Assembly: GCA_018434325.1 (NCBI GenBank)
Contig: JAHDPO010000021.1
Span: 1-64,000 of the forward strand
Source of the DNA: Clostridia bacterium
Lineage (GTDB): Bacteria; Bacillota; Peptococcia; DRI-13; UBA5745
Direction: 5' to 3'
DNA length: 64,000 bases
The translations under genes were made by a program, and so were the position numbers. The number at the start of each line of letters is the position of its first letter. The stretch's first letter is position 1. The notes beneath the pieces were generated by a model. The model saw only the letters and a list, made by a program, of their open reading frames with translations, had not been told where the DNA came from and did no database searches. Shown in pieces: positions 8,433 through 16,750 of the stretch.

Positions 8433-9391
8433 GCGGTACCTCCTCCTCCTTCATAATTTACCCGGGGATTAATGACCAGATAGATCAAGTCCACGATCAG
8501 ATTGACGAAAACAAAGATAATAGCAATAAAAAGCACCGCCCCTTGAATCAGGGCATAGTCCCGGTTGAATACGGCGCTGTAAATCAGCATGCCCATACCG
8601 GGCCAGGAGAAGATGGTCTCTGTCAGGATAGCGCCGGAAAAAGCGCTGGCCAGTTGCATGCCGATTACCGTAACCAGCGGCGGCAAGGCATTTTTTAAGG
8701 CGTGCTTCCAAATAACCAACGATTCCCGGATGCCCCGGGCCCGCAAGGCTTTGATGGACTCTTTATTTACCACTTCCAGCATGCTGGAGCGGGTAATCCG
8801 GGCGAAGGTAGCCGTGGGAATCGTGGTCAGGCAGACTACGGGCAGAACCATGTGCTGAACCACATCCCAGAAGCCGTTTTGCAGCGAGCCCATGCCCAAT
8901 ACGGCGAACCAACCCAGCTTGACGCTGAAAACCAGCACCAGCATTAAGCCCAGCCAGAAGATGGGCATGGAAACGCCCACCAGGGCCAATATCATAAAAA
9001 TATAGTCAAAAGCCGAATACTGCTTGACGGCAGAAAAGACGCCAATGGGTACACCGATAAATACCGCCAGGACCATGGAGGTCAGGGTAATTTGCAGCGT
9101 TGCCGGCAACCGTTCTAAGATCAAGCTTAAAACCGGCCGGTTGTAGGAAATGGACTTGCCGAAGTCCCCCTGTGAAATGCCGGTGAGATAATTGACATAC
9201 TGCTCCAGCATAGGCTTGTTCAATCCCAGCTCTTCCTGCATTCGGGCAATATCCGCCGGCGAGGCCTGAGGACCAAGCAAAATAGCCGCCGGGTTGCCGG
9301 GAATCATACGGGTTAATACGAAGGTCAGCGTAATAACCACAAACAGGATGGGAACCAGTTGAACAAGGCGTTTTAAAATTGTTTTCAGCAC
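8429..9391 (-). CDS. Peptide ABC transporter permease, DppB/OppB type
   Basis: 320 aa, GTG start with a modest AGGTGA site. The N-terminal helix continues into FVLTRMIPGNPA, then 'ELGLNKPMLEQYVNYL' and several membrane helices. The EAA loop is 'ESIKALRARGIRESLVIWKH', followed by a conserved ending with PRVNYEGG. These are standard DppB features. The gap to the binding-protein gene is 162 bases and holds two GC-rich hairpins, which may allow lower expression of the membrane components than of the binding protein. The downstream gene overlaps by four bases. Confidence 0.93.
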   Translation of the reverse strand: MLKTILKRLVQLVPILFVVITLTFVLTRMIPGNPAAILLGPQASPADIARMQEELGLNKPMLEQYVNYLTGISQGDFGKSISYNRPVLSLILERLPATLQITLTSMVLAVFIGVPIGVFSAVKQYSAFDYIFMILALVGVSMPIFWLGLMLVLVFSVKLGWFAVLGMGSLQNGFWDVVQHMVLPVVCLTTIPTATFARITRSSMLEVVNKESIKALRARGIRESLVIWKHALKNALPPLVTVIGMQLASAFSGAILTETIFSWPGMGMLIYSAVFNRDYALIQGAVLFIAIIFVFVNLIVDLIYLVINPRVNYEGGGGTA

Positions 9392-9458
9392 TGTATCACC
9401 TGCTCATTATCGATGTCCGCCACCGGCGGAAACAATCCGGAATCACTGATGACTTGAA

Positions 9459-9540
9459 GCGTCCGGGCCCTAAGAGGAGCCGGACGCTTGCAAAGTCCTG
9501 CAAATAAGGATGGGGCGGCCCTCCCCTAAGGAGCGGCCGC
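9459..9540 (-). other. Two GC-rich stem-loops between binding-protein and permease genes
   Basis: GCGTCCGG (9459-9466) pairs with CCGGACGC (9480-9487). GCGGCCCTCC (from 9515) pairs with GGAGCGGCCGC (to 9540) with one irregularity. Neither has a clear U-tract on the minus strand. The loops look alike (CCCTAAGAGGA and CCCTAAGGA). By analogy with malE-malF type operons, they may protect the upstream binding-protein mRNA or partly attenuate the permease genes. This is inference. Confidence 0.5.
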
Positions 9541-9553
9541 ACCCGTTAAACTG

Positions 9554-11176
9554 CTAGGAAAGCCAGACGTTGACTTCGTCGCTGACCAAAACGATTACGT
9601 TGTCGGCCCGCTGCAGGAAGCCCTGGACGTTGGAGGTGGCGCCATCGGTAACGTTTTCGTTACCGTAGACGAAAATCGGATTTTGATCCATAACGATTTT
9701 CAGAACCTGCTTGTACATATCCGCCCGTTTGGCCTGATCGGTTTCAAGCAAAGCATCTTCCAGAAGCTTATCTACCTCGGCGCTTTTGAAGCCGGCGCCG
9801 TTGCCCAGAGCACCGATCTCACCGCTATAGAACAGCTTGTTGAGGAAGAAGAAAGGATCGGGATACCAGGTCCAGGACATGCCGTAGATGTCGGCATTGC
9901 CGGAAGAGGCAATTTCACTGAAGGTGCCCCATTCGCTGGGATTGATCTCCAGGTCAATATTGAGATTTTGTTTCAGGTACTGCTGTACAATGGTGGCCAT
10001 TTTAATACGGAAGGCGGTGTTGCTGATATACAGCTTCAGGCTGAGGCCGTCGGGATAGCCGGCTTCGGCCAGCAGGGCTTTGGCTTTTTCGGGATCGTAA
10101 GCGGGAGAAGCACTTTCCAGACCTTTGTCATAGCCCCAGGAACCGGGAGGCAGGGGAACGTTGGCGATTTGGGCTTCACCGTAAGGATAGACGCCGGCTA
10201 CCAGGTCTTCACGATTGATGGCCATAGCGATGGCGTCACGGACTTTTTTATCGGCGGTGGGACCATTGACCTGATTCATGTACAGGTAAGCAATGTGCAG
10301 GCCGGGGGTCTCGTTGAGCACCAGATTGGCGTCATCGCGGACGATTTGTACGGCCTCGCCCTGGAGGGAGGTGGCGATATTGAGAGCGCCGGTTTTCAGG
10401 GCATTGGCTGCCTGGGCATGATCGTTGATGTACATAAAGGTGACGCCGTCCAGAAGAGGCGTTGCGGCCCAGTATTTATCATTGCGGACAGCAACGGTTT
10501 CCTGATCCAGTTTGAATTCTTTAAGGACGAAAGGACCGGTACCTACCAGATGAGTGCCGAAATCGGCGCCCCAGCCCTCAACTTCTTCCCGGGGAACAAT
10601 GGCGTTGCCGGCGTCGGTCAAAGCCGTCAGGAATACGGCGTTGGCATCCTTGAGAACGCATTTCACTTCAAACTCGCCCAGGACTTCGCAGTAATCCAGC
10701 ATGTCCAGACGGTTCATGGCGGATTCTTTGGCGGAACGCTCTAAGGAATACTTGATATCCTCGGCAGTCAACTGACGGCCATCCTGGTATTTGCCGGGAT
10801 GGAAGTAGACGTCTTGCCGCAGGGTGAAGGTGTATTCCTTGCCGTCCTCGCTGATTTGCCAGTCGCTGGCCAGGTTGGGCTTGATGCTGCTCAAGTCCAT
10901 TTTGTACTCGACCAGAGTATCGCAGACGCTGCGGATGATCTGGGATTCATAAGTGCCGGTGTACTTGATGGGATCTAGGTTTTTGGGGGAGGCGGGCAGA
11001 GAAACTTTCAATACGCCGCCAGATTTGGGCTGGCCGGCATCAGGCGCCTGGGTGGCCTCTGTGGCGCCCTGGGTGGGTGCAGGAGCCGGGCCGCCGGCAT
11101 TGCCGCCGCAGCCGCTGAGTACCCCAAGCATCAGCAGGGCCACAAGAAAGATGGACAGCATTTTTTTAGACATCAT
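9554..11176 (-). CDS. Peptide-binding lipoprotein, SBP family 5 (DppA/OppA type)
   Basis: 540 aa. Lipoprotein signal with lipobox LSGC near residue 23, then a low-complexity Gly/Pro/Ala/Thr linker. The SBP_bac_5 body shows 'YEPLVEYK'-like and 'DVYFHPGKYQDGRQLTAEDIKYSLER' type segments. It captures the substrate outside the membrane and delivers it to DppBC. Two ATGs (11176 and 11173) are possible; GAGG lies five or eight bases upstream. The length is normal for the family. A hairpin and a candidate promoter (11201-11228) lie upstream, so it may be made both with and apart from the M20 gene at 11279. Confidence 0.92.
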   Translation of the reverse strand: MMSKKMLSIFLVALLMLGVLSGCGGNAGGPAPAPTQGATEATQAPDAGQPKSGGVLKVSLPASPKNLDPIKYTGTYESQIIRSVCDTLVEYKMDLSSIKPNLASDWQISEDGKEYTFTLRQDVYFHPGKYQDGRQLTAEDIKYSLERSAKESAMNRLDMLDYCEVLGEFEVKCVLKDANAVFLTALTDAGNAIVPREEVEGWGADFGTHLVGTGPFVLKEFKLDQETVAVRNDKYWAATPLLDGVTFMYINDHAQAANALKTGALNIATSLQGEAVQIVRDDANLVLNETPGLHIAYLYMNQVNGPTADKKVRDAIAMAINREDLVAGVYPYGEAQIANVPLPPGSWGYDKGLESASPAYDPEKAKALLAEAGYPDGLSLKLYISNTAFRIKMATIVQQYLKQNLNIDLEINPSEWGTFSEIASSGNADIYGMSWTWYPDPFFFLNKLFYSGEIGALGNGAGFKSAEVDKLLEDALLETDQAKRADMYKQVLKIVMDQNPIFVYGNENVTDGATSNVQGFLQRADNVIVLVSDEVNVWLS

Positions 11177-11200
11177 AATACCTCTTTTCTTTTGTTTTAG

Positions 11201-11228
11201 ATCTTATTTATTTTGGAAGAAATGCCAA
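11201..11228 (-). promoter_or_regulatory. Candidate promoter before the SBP gene
   Basis: On the minus strand TTGGCA (11223-11228) and TAAGAT (11201-11206) are separated by 16 bases. The match is moderate. It follows a hairpin (11251-11272: CAGAAACAG, loop TTAT, CTGTTTTTG on the minus strand) that could partly stop readthrough from the M20 gene. Confidence 0.35.
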
Positions 11229-11278
11229 TGATCGGATAACTCCCAACCTTCAAAAACAGATAACTGTTTCTGAATTCT

Positions 11279-12448
11279 TTATTTATGCTCGGCCAGCCAG
11301 CGGGCGGCACAGCCGGCGTAGACGGCAGCCATTTGGTGCAGGGCTTTCTCATTGTAAGTCACCGCCGGATGATGTCCTCTGTGCATGTACCCTTCATCCT
11401 GACCGCCGGTGCCGAACCAGCAGATTACCGAGGGCATATGATCGCAGAGCAAAGAGAAATCCTCCGAGCCCGTCATGGGGGGAATTGCCCAAGAGGCTTG
11501 GCAGCCCAGGGTCTCGTCCACATACCGGGCGCATTTGCCGGCAAATTCCGGGTCGCTGATCATCGGCGGCACGCCGCCCTCATACGTAACCTCTGCCGTG
11601 GCCCGGAAGGTGGCGGCCACGCTTTGACAGATTTCCGCTAAACGCTTGGTGGCAAACTGACGCACTTTCTTGTTTGCCGTCCGGATGGTACCGCCCAGGG
11701 TGCAGGTGTTGGGGATGATATTGTGAGCGCTGCCTCCCTGAATCTTGCAGACGGTAACGACCAGCATGTCATCCGGCGCCACTTCCCGGCTGTTTAACGC
11801 CTGAAGGGAGGTGATGATGTGAGCCGCCACATTAATTGGGTCTATCCCTTGGTCAGGAACGGCTCCGTGAGTACCTAACCCGGTAATGGTAACGGTAAAG
11901 ACGTCGCTGGAGGCTCCGGCATAGCCCCGGTGAATGCCGGCGCCGCCGGTTTTCTCCTGGATGGTGTGCATCGCGAAAGCCGCCTGGGGTTTGGGATCAT
12001 CCAATAGGCCGTGATCCAACAGGTCCTGCATACCGTCCAGGCCTTCCTCACAAGCTTGGAAAACCAATAAAACCCTGCCCTGCAGCCGGTCTTCGTATTC
12101 TTTTAGCAGCTTGGCGGCGCCAAGAAGAGCTGTAGTATGAAAATCGTGGCCGCAGGCATGGCAATTGCCGTTTGTGCAGGCAAAAGGCAGGCCGCTTTCT
12201 TCCCTGATCGGCAAAGCATCCATATCGGCCCGCAATAAAATCACCGGCCCAATATTGCCGGCGGTGACGACGATTCCGGCTTTGCCTACAGTCTTGGGCT
12301 CATAACCGAATTCCTGTAATTTGCTTTTGACAAAAGTGGTAGTCAGCGGTAAATCAAAACAAATCTCTGCATTCTGATGCAAATAGCGCCGCCATTCAAT
12401 CAATTGGGACTCTATTGACCTGGCTTTTGTTAAAAATGGATAATCCAT
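11279..12448 (-). CDS. M20 family amidohydrolase (hippurate/N-acyl-amino acid hydrolase type)
   Basis: 389 aa. Start chosen at 12448 (MDYPFL), where GGAGG lies five bases upstream. The in-frame ATG at 12460 overlaps that ribosome site. The family pattern is clear: RRYLHQNAEICF, LLRADMDALPI, then the metal motif NCHACGHDFHTTALLG with Cys and His ligands, the EEG catalytic pair (FQACEEGLDG), HGAVPDQGIDP, and a C-terminal 'MTGSEDFSLL'. This M20D branch hydrolyses N-acyl amino acids such as hippurate or N-acetyl-amino acids. First gene of the transport operon, with a strong promoter upstream. Cytoplasmic. Confidence 0.9.
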   Translation of the reverse strand: MDYPFLTKARSIESQLIEWRRYLHQNAEICFDLPLTTTFVKSKLQEFGYEPKTVGKAGIVVTAGNIGPVILLRADMDALPIREESGLPFACTNGNCHACGHDFHTTALLGAAKLLKEYEDRLQGRVLLVFQACEEGLDGMQDLLDHGLLDDPKPQAAFAMHTIQEKTGGAGIHRGYAGASSDVFTVTITGLGTHGAVPDQGIDPINVAAHIITSLQALNSREVAPDDMLVVTVCKIQGGSAHNIIPNTCTLGGTIRTANKKVRQFATKRLAEICQSVAATFRATAEVTYEGGVPPMISDPEFAGKCARYVDETLGCQASWAIPPMTGSEDFSLLCDHMPSVICWFGTGGQDEGYMHRGHHPAVTYNEKALHQMAAVYAGCAARWLAEHK

Positions 12449-12483
12449 TATAGCCTCCATCGAAAATAAGCAATGTTTTCAGT

Positions 12484-12512
12484 ATTATATACCACTAGAA
12501 ATTGTTCTGCAA
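12484..12512 (-). promoter_or_regulatory. Sigma-A-type promoter of the peptide transport operon
   Basis: On the minus strand TTGCAG (12507-12512), a 17-base spacer and a perfect TATAAT (12484-12489). It lies about 35 bases before the M20 start at 12448, and would drive the operon 12448 down to 2978. Confidence 0.7.
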
Positions 12513-12692
12513 GATAATTGCAAAATATACAAGTTTTAAAATTTGGAATAAAAAACCGACTGGCGGCGGCGGATAAAAGCTGGTAATATATTTAAAAGTC
12601 TTATTGGGAACCTTTACTCTTTTCTTGCGTCTATAACAAGTAGATCAATGCTATAATCCCAAAGGCATAATAAATACAAGGAGATGATGTTA

Positions 12693-13757
12693 ATGAAAAA
12701 AACAAATACTATTCTTGCAGGCTTCCTGAGCGCCGCTCTTGTGGCCCTGCCTTTTGCTTCTTTAGGAGCCGGCCCTGTTCTGGCAGCCGCTGCGGACGAG
12801 CAATTGGCTTCTTCCGAAGAAAACCGGGTTTTTCCCTATTATCTTTCCTATACCGGTAAAGTTAAGGCCATTGAAGATTTTAATGCGGAAGACGGCCAGC
12901 GTATCCTGAACATGGAAAGCGATGAGCAGGGCCCTGCCAATCCTGTTTTGGCCAAAGACTGCTTTATTCTGGGCGGCGCAGATATTAAGGTTGGCGATAC
13001 CGCAACTCTTTATTATGAAGCTGACCGGCCGATGATGCTGATTTATCCGCCCCGGTATAATGCCGCTGTAGTTGTGATCCATCCTGCCGAAGCTGATGCT
13101 AAAGCTCCTGCCATGGCTGCCGATTTATTCGATAAAGACCTGGTCAGCAGGAGCGGTCTGATCAAATTGGCGCCGGGGGAAGAGACGGAAATCCTTGACC
13201 GTGACGGCCAAGCCTACACCGGCTCCCTGAGCGATAGCCTGCTGCTGGTATTTTATCAGCCGGACGCTGCTGCTGCCGAGAATATCCCCGAGGAGGTTAA
13301 TCCTGTGAAAGTTATTCACCTGGGAGCGCCTGAGACTGCCGCGGTAGAGCCCGGTGGCGAAGCTGCCCTGCCGGATGAGGATTTCTCCTATACCGCTAAT
13401 ATCGCCACTGCCGACATCGTTGTGGAGCAAAAAATTATTGAGGCTCCCGCCGCCTACGTTGGTGATAACGACGTGATCATGGTGCCCCTGCGGGCCGTTG
13501 CCGAAGCCTTGGGCTATCAGGTGGCCTGGGAGCAGGACAGCCAGACCGTCCGCCTGAATATGGCCATCAGCCTGGAGGTAGGCCGGGACTACTACGTTTA
13601 TATGCGGATGGCCCCCATTGAGCTGGGTACTGCACCGGCATTGAAGGACGGCTCCGTTTATGTGCCCCTCTCCTATTTCACCAAAGTTTTGCAAATGAAC
13701 AACGCCTATTTCTTTGAGAACCAGGTCGTCATCGACAATCAGGAAAAAATGCATTAA
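12693..13757 (+). CDS. Secreted stalk-domain protein (copper amine oxidase N-terminal-like)
   Basis: 354 aa. The ATG at 12693 is chosen because AAGGAG (12678-12683) is nine bases upstream; the ATGs at 12684 and 12687 lie too close to that site. A Sec signal peptide (KK, hydrophobic core, cleavage near AGPVLAAA) lacks a lipobox Cys. The C-terminal third ('VPLRAVAEALGYQVAWEQD', then a second 'VYVPLSYFTKVL' repeat) is the stalk domain found in Clostridial surface proteins. It shares this with the protein at 199 but is not otherwise obviously alike. The middle part is acidic and Ala-rich. Probably an envelope structural or binding protein; role unknown. Ends at a terminator at 13832. Confidence 0.82.
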   Translation: MKKTNTILAGFLSAALVALPFASLGAGPVLAAAADEQLASSEENRVFPYYLSYTGKVKAIEDFNAEDGQRILNMESDEQGPANPVLAKDCFILGGADIKVGDTATLYYEADRPMMLIYPPRYNAAVVVIHPAEADAKAPAMAADLFDKDLVSRSGLIKLAPGEETEILDRDGQAYTGSLSDSLLLVFYQPDAAAAENIPEEVNPVKVIHLGAPETAAVEPGGEAALPDEDFSYTANIATADIVVEQKIIEAPAAYVGDNDVIMVPLRAVAEALGYQVAWEQDSQTVRLNMAISLEVGRDYYVYMRMAPIELGTAPALKDGSVYVPLSYFTKVLQMNNAYFFENQVVIDNQEKMH

Positions 13758-13790
13758 TCGCCAAGCAAATTGACTGAATAAAAAACCATA

Positions 13791-13828
13791 AAAGACCACA
13801 AAAGACCACAAAAGACCACAAAAGACCA
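13791..13828 (+). repeat. Short tandem repeat, 10-base unit, 3.8 copies
   Basis: The unit AAAGACCACA is repeated three times exactly (13791-13820), followed by eight bases of a fourth copy. It lies between the stalk-protein gene and its terminator and so would be in the 3' end of the mRNA. Confidence 0.9.
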
Positions 13829-13831
13829 AGG

Positions 13832-13865
13832 GGGGCTATCTCAAAATTTGGGATAGCTCCTTTTC
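13832..13865 (+). terminator. Intrinsic terminator of the stalk-protein gene
   Basis: GGGGCTATCTCAAA pairs with TTTGGGATAGCTCC (one T-G pair), with a one-base loop region, followed by TTTTCTC. Confidence 0.75.
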
Positions 13866-13917
13866 TCACCTCTTTTATCACCCCACCGGTGAGGGGTAGA
13901 TGGCCAGTTGAGAGGGC

Positions 13918-14002
13918 ATACTATTCTGCGATTAAAATATTCCCTATTTTAATCTGGCAATTCTTGATTGCCACTGCGCCAAAGGCGCAGGCAGAATAGT
14001 AT
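13918..14002 (+). repeat. Three-arm palindromic (cloverleaf) element, copy C
   Basis: 85 bases. The outer stem is perfect: ATACTATTCTGC (13918-13929) against GCAGAATAGTAT (13991-14002). Three hairpins follow with no unpaired base between them. Arm 13930-13954 pairs GATTAAAATA with TATTTTAATC. Arm 13955-13973 pairs TGGCAAT with ATTGCCA. Arm 13974-13990 pairs CTGCGCC with GGCGCAG, loop AAA. It has the same architecture and length as copy D. It is not a tRNA: it has no anticodon or T-loop consensus and no acceptor end. Confidence 0.9.
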
Positions 14003-14017
14003 CAGTTGTGCTCAATT

Positions 14018-14140
14018 TTGCAAGTTTAAAGTGTGTTGCTCTTTTGGGATAGTGCTTTTCTTCTAAGCTCGACACTAAATAAAGTTAAAAAGCAGCCCTC
14101 ATCCTCGTCAAAGCAGGTTTCGGACACTTTAAACTTGCAA
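14018..14140. repeat. Small inverted-repeat element (17-bp ends)
   Basis: TTGCAAGTTTAAAGTGT (14018-14034) is the exact reverse complement of 14124-14140. The right arm continues (14124-14151) identically to 28 bases at 42665-42692, where a matching inverted arm also exists. This suggests a dispersed miniature element. No open frame inside. Confidence 0.65.
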
Positions 14141-14257
14141 TTTTGCTCATTAGCTATACCGTCTAACCTCGGGGGCCCCTAAAAATCTGTAATTTTGAGT
14201 AGTCAGCGCACCTGCGCCAATCAGCTTTGCCGGTATTACTGATATTATCTTAAATGA

Positions 14258-14286
14258 TTGCTTTATTGCCGTATTTTATCTACAAT
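14258..14286 (+). promoter_or_regulatory. Candidate promoter of the serine dehydratase operon
   Basis: TTGCTT (14258-14263), a 17-base spacer and TACAAT (14281-14286), 40 bases before the start codon. A hairpin (ATTGCC against GGCAAT) spans the -10 and leader. Confidence 0.5.
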
Positions 14287-14326
14287 GAAATAAATGGCAA
14301 TACATTTAAGGAGGAGGTAAACAGCA

Positions 14327-15910
14327 ATGACTCTGGGACTCTTTGATATTGTAGGGCCGGTGATGCACGGGCCCTCAAGCAACCACACAGGCGGCGCTAA
14401 TCGCATCGGTTATTTGGCCAAAGAAATTATGGGCGGTACTCCGGATAAAATACAGCTCGGCTTTCACCGGATATATATGGGTTCCTATGCCGGCCAGCAT
14501 ACCCATTCCGCCATGATTGCCGGCCTTTTGGGCCACCGGGAGTATGACGACGCCAGCGTCGACGCCATGAAGGAATTGGCGGCTAAAAAAATCCCCTGGG
14601 AGGCTTATGCCATTGCCGAGGAAGACGTCAGCCGCAATACCTTCCGCACCAGGGCGGAAATTAACGGTGATACCTGGGAGATCAACGGCGATTCCATTGG
14701 CGGCGGCAACATTATTATTGACCGAATTAATGGTCTGAAAATTGAATTAAACGGAAACCAACACCTTATCATCGTCAGCACGAAGGATAAAGGGCTTTTT
14801 GCCGAGGCCATCAGCGCCGTATCTTCTTTAGCCGGGAAGAACCTGAAACAAGAAGCTGCCGGCCAGAATTTGGGGGACAAATGGCTCTACATCGGCGCTT
14901 TTGCCGAAGTGCCGCCGGCCCTGGCGGATTTGCCCGAGGCTATACAGAAAGCGGCTGCCGCAGGCCGGCTTTCCTTTCGTAAAGTCAAGCCCTTATTTAC
15001 CTTTGCCTCCGCTAATGATTCTCCCCTTTTCACCACCTTTGCCGAAATGTTGGAGCTCTGCCAAAAACAGCCGATTTTGGATGTGGTTTTGGATTATGAA
15101 TCCCGCCGCAGTCAGGTCAGCCATCAGGCCGTACTGGATGAGGCCCTGTTTATGGTGCAGGAATGGGAGAAAGCCTTGGATAGAGGCGAAAACCAGCCTA
15201 TTAATTTGATCGGCGGCCTTACCGACGCCGATGACGGCAAGCGGATGGCGGCTTATGCCAAATCCGGCAATGTGGTGGTCAACGAAATGTTTGCCACGGC
15301 TTTGGCCAGGGCCGTAATTTTAGCCCAGCTCAACGCCGCCGGCTCTAAAATCGTGGCCGCTCCCACCGGCGGCTCCGCCGGCACCCTGCCCGGCGCCTTG
15401 TTTTCCGCTGCCGAGCGCTACGGCAAAAGCCGTACAGAGCTGGCTCAGGCTTTCCTGATCGCCGCGTCCATCGGCTTAATCATTGGCAATAAAGCCTCTT
15501 TCTCCGGCACTATCGGCGGCTGCCAAAGCGAGGTGGGCATCGGGGCAGCTATGGGGGCCGGGGCCATTATTTGGATGGCCGGCGGCAGCTCTCAGCAAAT
15601 TATCCAAGGGGCGACCATCGCCTTAAAGAATGTTTTAGGTCTGACCTGCGATCCCCCTGCCGGATGTACGGAGGTTCCCTGCATCAAGCGCAATGCTATG
15701 GGTGTGGCCGTGGCCTTCATGGGGGCCGATATGGGCCTGGCCGGTATTGTTTCGGCCATCACGCCCGACGACGTAGTGGACGCCCTGGCGGAAACCCAAA
15801 AGCTGATTCCCAATGAGCTGAAATTCTCTCATTGCGGCGGTTTGGCCACCACGAAATCCGGCCTGGCGCTTAATGAACATTGGCAGCAGCGTTTAAAAAC
15901 CTTGGAGTAA
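14327..15910 (+). CDS. L-serine ammonia-lyase, iron-sulfur type, single-chain (beta-alpha fusion)
   Basis: 527 aa. It deaminates L-serine to pyruvate and ammonia with a [4Fe-4S] cluster. The N-terminal beta/ASB-like domain begins with GPSSNHTGG (16-23; the family usually has SSSHT, so one Ser is Asn here). The alpha domain holds 'AAPTGGSAGTLPGALFSAAE'. Cluster cysteines C399 (GGCQSEVG), C441 (CDPP) and C452 (VPC) have the 42 and 11 residue spacings of known Fe-S serine dehydratases. An extra Cys447 is present. Ribosome site GGAGGAGG. First gene of a probable operon running to 19539. A related amino acid as substrate is possible. Confidence 0.88.
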   Translation: MTLGLFDIVGPVMHGPSSNHTGGANRIGYLAKEIMGGTPDKIQLGFHRIYMGSYAGQHTHSAMIAGLLGHREYDDASVDAMKELAAKKIPWEAYAIAEEDVSRNTFRTRAEINGDTWEINGDSIGGGNIIIDRINGLKIELNGNQHLIIVSTKDKGLFAEAISAVSSLAGKNLKQEAAGQNLGDKWLYIGAFAEVPPALADLPEAIQKAAAAGRLSFRKVKPLFTFASANDSPLFTTFAEMLELCQKQPILDVVLDYESRRSQVSHQAVLDEALFMVQEWEKALDRGENQPINLIGGLTDADDGKRMAAYAKSGNVVVNEMFATALARAVILAQLNAAGSKIVAAPTGGSAGTLPGALFSAAERYGKSRTELAQAFLIAASIGLIIGNKASFSGTIGGCQSEVGIGAAMGAGAIIWMAGGSSQQIIQGATIALKNVLGLTCDPPAGCTEVPCIKRNAMGVAVAFMGADMGLAGIVSAITPDDVVDALAETQKLIPNELKFSHCGGLATTKSGLALNEHWQQRLKTLE

Positions 15911-15995
15911 AAAGGGTTATTGCGTCGCAGGTCTTGCAAGTCTCGCAGGTCTATAATGCGGCGGCTACGAAGAGAAAAGATAGGAGAGATGATGT

Positions 15996-16724
15996 ATGAC
16001 AATTGCCAAGGGCGGCAGAACCATTTACGGTCAACCTATCGGTATCCTGATGCTCGACACCGTATTTCCCCGTATTCCCGGTGATGTGGGCAATGCTTTC
16101 ACCTTTGATTTCCCTGTCCGCTATCTTAAGGTGGAGGGAGCCAACCCAAAGCGAGTGGTGCAGGAGGCAGACCCCAGCCTTTTGGAGCCCTTTATCGCCG
16201 CTGCCCGTCAGCTGGAGGCGGAAGGCTGCCAGGCCATTTCCACCAGCTGCGGTTTTCTTGTGATGTTTCAAAAAGAATTGGCCGACGCCGTCTCCATCCC
16301 TGTTTTGACCTCAAGCTTACTGCAGGTTCCTTTTGTCAGTAAGTTCTTAGGGGGCAAAAAGAAGGTGGGCATTATTACCGCCCGGGCCTGCAACCTGACA
16401 GAAAAACACTTCCGGGGCGCCGGCATTGAGGAAGCGGTGCCGGTGGCGGGCATGGAGGATTGCCCGACCTTCAACACCAGCATCAGCAATAACCAGCCTA
16501 CTATGGATATCGCGGCTGTCGAGGCGGAAATCGTGGGCGTAGCCCAAAAATTCGTTCAGGAGCATCCGGAAATCGGCGCCATCGTGTTTGAATGCACCAA
16601 TATGCCGCCTTATGCTGCGGCAGTACAGCAGGCGGTGGGCTTGCCCGTCTACGATATCACTACGCTGATTCGCTTAGCCGTCGGTGCTCAACTGCGCAGT
16701 CCCTTTGTAGCCAAGACACTATAA
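15996..16724 (+). CDS. Aspartate/glutamate racemase superfamily protein
   Basis: 242 aa. It has the two-domain Asp/Glu/hydantoin racemase fold with both catalytic-type cysteines: ISTSCGF in the first half and FECTNMPPY in the second. Known relatives racemise Asp, Glu or hydantoins, or act as maleate isomerase or arylmalonate decarboxylase. The sequence does not decide between these. It follows the serine dehydratase by 85 bases and precedes DUF1177 and AroM. AroM belongs to the same broad structural class, which suggests a shared route for unusual or D-amino acids. No signal peptide. Ribosome site GGAGAG. Confidence 0.82.
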   Translation: MTIAKGGRTIYGQPIGILMLDTVFPRIPGDVGNAFTFDFPVRYLKVEGANPKRVVQEADPSLLEPFIAAARQLEAEGCQAISTSCGFLVMFQKELADAVSIPVLTSSLLQVPFVSKFLGGKKKVGIITARACNLTEKHFRGAGIEEAVPVAGMEDCPTFNTSISNNQPTMDIAAVEAEIVGVAQKFVQEHPEIGAIVFECTNMPPYAAAVQQAVGLPVYDITTLIRLAVGAQLRSPFVAKTL

Positions 16725-16750
16725 AAGTATCACTATTGGCAGTTCCAATG

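Larger units (their letters stand above)
13866..14257. other. Gene-free stretch holding two repeat types
   Basis: No gene seen. It contains the complete three-arm element copy C (13918-14002) and, directly after it, the inverted-repeat pair 14018-14034 / 14124-14140. The rest up to the serine dehydratase promoter has no clear structure. Confidence 0.6.

Noticed and set aside
9683-10744. Long open frame (353 codons) on the plus strand opposite the SBP gene
   Set aside because: It is the antisense of a clear SBP family 5 lipoprotein, has no ribosome site, and its composition is that of a shadow frame.
13791-13828. Possible CRISPR array
   Set aside because: The repeat unit is only 10 bases with no spacers, and no cas genes were seen in the window.
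13918-14002. Cloverleaf structure taken as a tRNA gene
   Set aside because: Arm sizes (25, 19, 17 bases) and the 12-bp outer stem do not match tRNA. There is no TTCNANNC T-loop, no anticodon loop of seven bases and no unpaired junction bases.
14262-14307. Riboswitch before the serine dehydratase gene
   Set aside because: Only a simple ATTGCC/GGCAAT hairpin overlapping the promoter is present; there is no complex conserved aptamer.
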